Shown one piece after another: positions 4,490-5,191 of a DNA stretch of 5,191 nt (position 1 is the first letter of the stretch; the number at the start of each line of letters is the position of its first letter). The stretch spans positions 1 through 5,191 of the forward strand of contig JAFAVL010000244.1 of the NCBI GenBank assembly GCA_019242465.1, read 5' to 3'. The notes beneath the pieces were generated by a model. It was not told the origin of the DNA, did no database searches, and saw only the letters and a list, made by a program, of their open reading frames with translations. Made by a program: the position numbers and the translations under genes. This DNA comes from Chroococcidiopsidaceae cyanobacterium CP_BM_RX_35. GTDB lineage: Bacteria > Cyanobacteriota > Cyanobacteriia > Cyanobacteriales > Chroococcidiopsidaceae.

Positions 4490-5191
4490 ATGTCAAAACC
4501 ATCCTCGCCGCCTCCATGTTTCATCAATCGGAGATCGCTGTGGAGTTTATTTAGCATTGTCGCAATCGCTTGGTCACTGGTACAAACGGGCTTGTTTGGA
4601 CATAATGTCGTCAATTATGAAGGCTGGCCTCTCTTCCTGCAGTTCCTGATAGCTAGCCTGCACCCAGACCTAAGTCCAGAATTATTATCTGTAACTCTGG
4701 ATGCGACCCTGGTCACTCTAGCCTATGCAATTTGTGGCACTGCCTTTAGCGTACTACTCGGTCTTCTTGGTGGGGTACTGACATCTCAAGTCTGGTGGCA
4801 GTCTGTGCTTCTCACCAGAAACAGCAAATCTTCTCCTTATAGGAGTTACGAAGTTCTGTGGCTTGGCATCCGTGCTTTGCTAGCAGTTCCCCGTGCCATT
4901 CACGAGCTGATCTGGGGATTATTTTTCGTTAACATCCTTGGACTCGATCCCTTAGTTGCCGTTCTGGCAATTACCATCCCCTACGGCGCTATTACCGCTA
5001 AAGTTTTTTCGGAAATCTTAGACGAAACACCGCGCCAACCTCTCAGGGCACTCTTAGGCAGTGGCGTTCCTCCACTCCAGGCATTTATCTATAGTCTGAT
5101 CCCTCAAGCATTTTCCTATCTCCTCTCCTATACTTTCTACCGCTTTGAATGTTCGATCCGCTCTGCTGCGGTGCTAGGAGTTATCGGAGCT
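4490..5191 (+). CDS. phnE: Phosphonate-type ABC transporter permease, PhnE family (cut by right window edge)
   Basis: An open frame from ATG 4490 to the window edge gives 234 residues, probably most of the protein (family members are commonly about 260-290). It is an inner-membrane permease with likely helices at about 17-36, 69-96, 122-146, 147-170 and 208-230. PhnE features are RALLAVPRAIHELIWGLFFV (128-147), the PYGAITAKVFSEILDE stretch (164-179), an EAA-type loop at about 179-206 (DETPRQPLRALLGSGVPPLQ) that contacts the ATPase, and YRFECSIRSAAVLGVIGA (217-234), which normally continues into GGIG. PhnE works with a binding protein (PhnD) and an ATPase (PhnC) to import phosphonates, phosphite or related compounds; the substrate cannot be told here. 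An in-frame TAG at 4472 makes ATG 4490 the first possible ATG. No strong ribosome site is seen. No phnC or phnD lies upstream, so any partners must be downstream or elsewhere. Confidence 0.9.
   Translation, partial: MSKPSSPPPCFINRRSLWSLFSIVAIAWSLVQTGLFGHNVVNYEGWPLFLQFLIASLHPDLSPELLSVTLDATLVTLAYAICGTAFSVLLGLLGGVLTSQVWWQSVLLTRNSKSSPYRSYEVLWLGIRALLAVPRAIHELIWGLFFVNILGLDPLVAVLAITIPYGAITAKVFSEILDETPRQPLRALLGSGVPPLQAFIYSLIPQAFSYLLSYTFYRFECSIRSAAVLGVIGA

Noticed and set aside
4366..4554. A 62-codon plus-strand frame (TTG 4366 or ATG 4378) overlapping the phnE start
   Set aside because: It overlaps the phnE-like gene out of frame by about 65 bases and the product is unrecognised. I keep it only as a remote leader-peptide possibility.

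Overview
The window looks like chromosomal DNA of a cyanobacterium. The evidence is an SphR-SphS-PhoU phosphate-sensing cassette of cyanobacterial type, two HIP1 octamers (GCGATCGC, at 2049-2056 and 3329-3336), and a TACTCCC-type short tandem repeat of the kind scattered between genes in many filamentous cyanobacteria. Genus cannot be fixed from this sequence alone; a Nostocales- or Chroococcidiopsis-like organism is a guess.

Layout, left to right. 1-284 (minus) is the N-terminal part of a Crp/Fnr-type regulator that runs off the left edge. 285-615 is intergenic and holds a possible promoter, a small palindrome, a degenerate Pho-box-like cluster and a C-rich tandem repeat. 616-3414 (minus) is the phosphate-signalling cassette, transcribed sphR -> sphS -> phoU. 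3415-3759 is intergenic, with an AT-rich tract and a 41-base imperfect hairpin. 3760-4296 (minus) is a DUF2243 four-helix membrane protein of unknown function. 4297-4489 is a divergent intergenic region with a perfect 16-bp palindrome and small hairpins. 4490-5191 (plus) is a phosphonate-type ABC permease (PhnE family) cut by the right edge.

How the genes fit together. SphS is the membrane histidine kinase, SphR its DNA-binding partner, and PhoU the likely negative modulator coupling the kinase to phosphate-uptake status. A PhnE-type permease (phosphonate, phosphite or similar import) about 1 kb away makes this a phosphorus-acquisition neighbourhood. The Crp-like gene lies in the same direction just past phoU and may be co-transcribed or separately controlled. 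DUF2243 is the one complete gene whose role is unknown.

I see no CRISPR array, transposase, tRNA or rRNA, and no clearly new multi-gene system. The points most worth a second look are the palindrome and hairpins in front of phnE, the hairpin at 3705-3745, the G-rich repeat at the 3' end of the phoU transcript, the regulatory region between phoU and the Crp-like gene, and the DUF2243 gene beside phosphorus genes.
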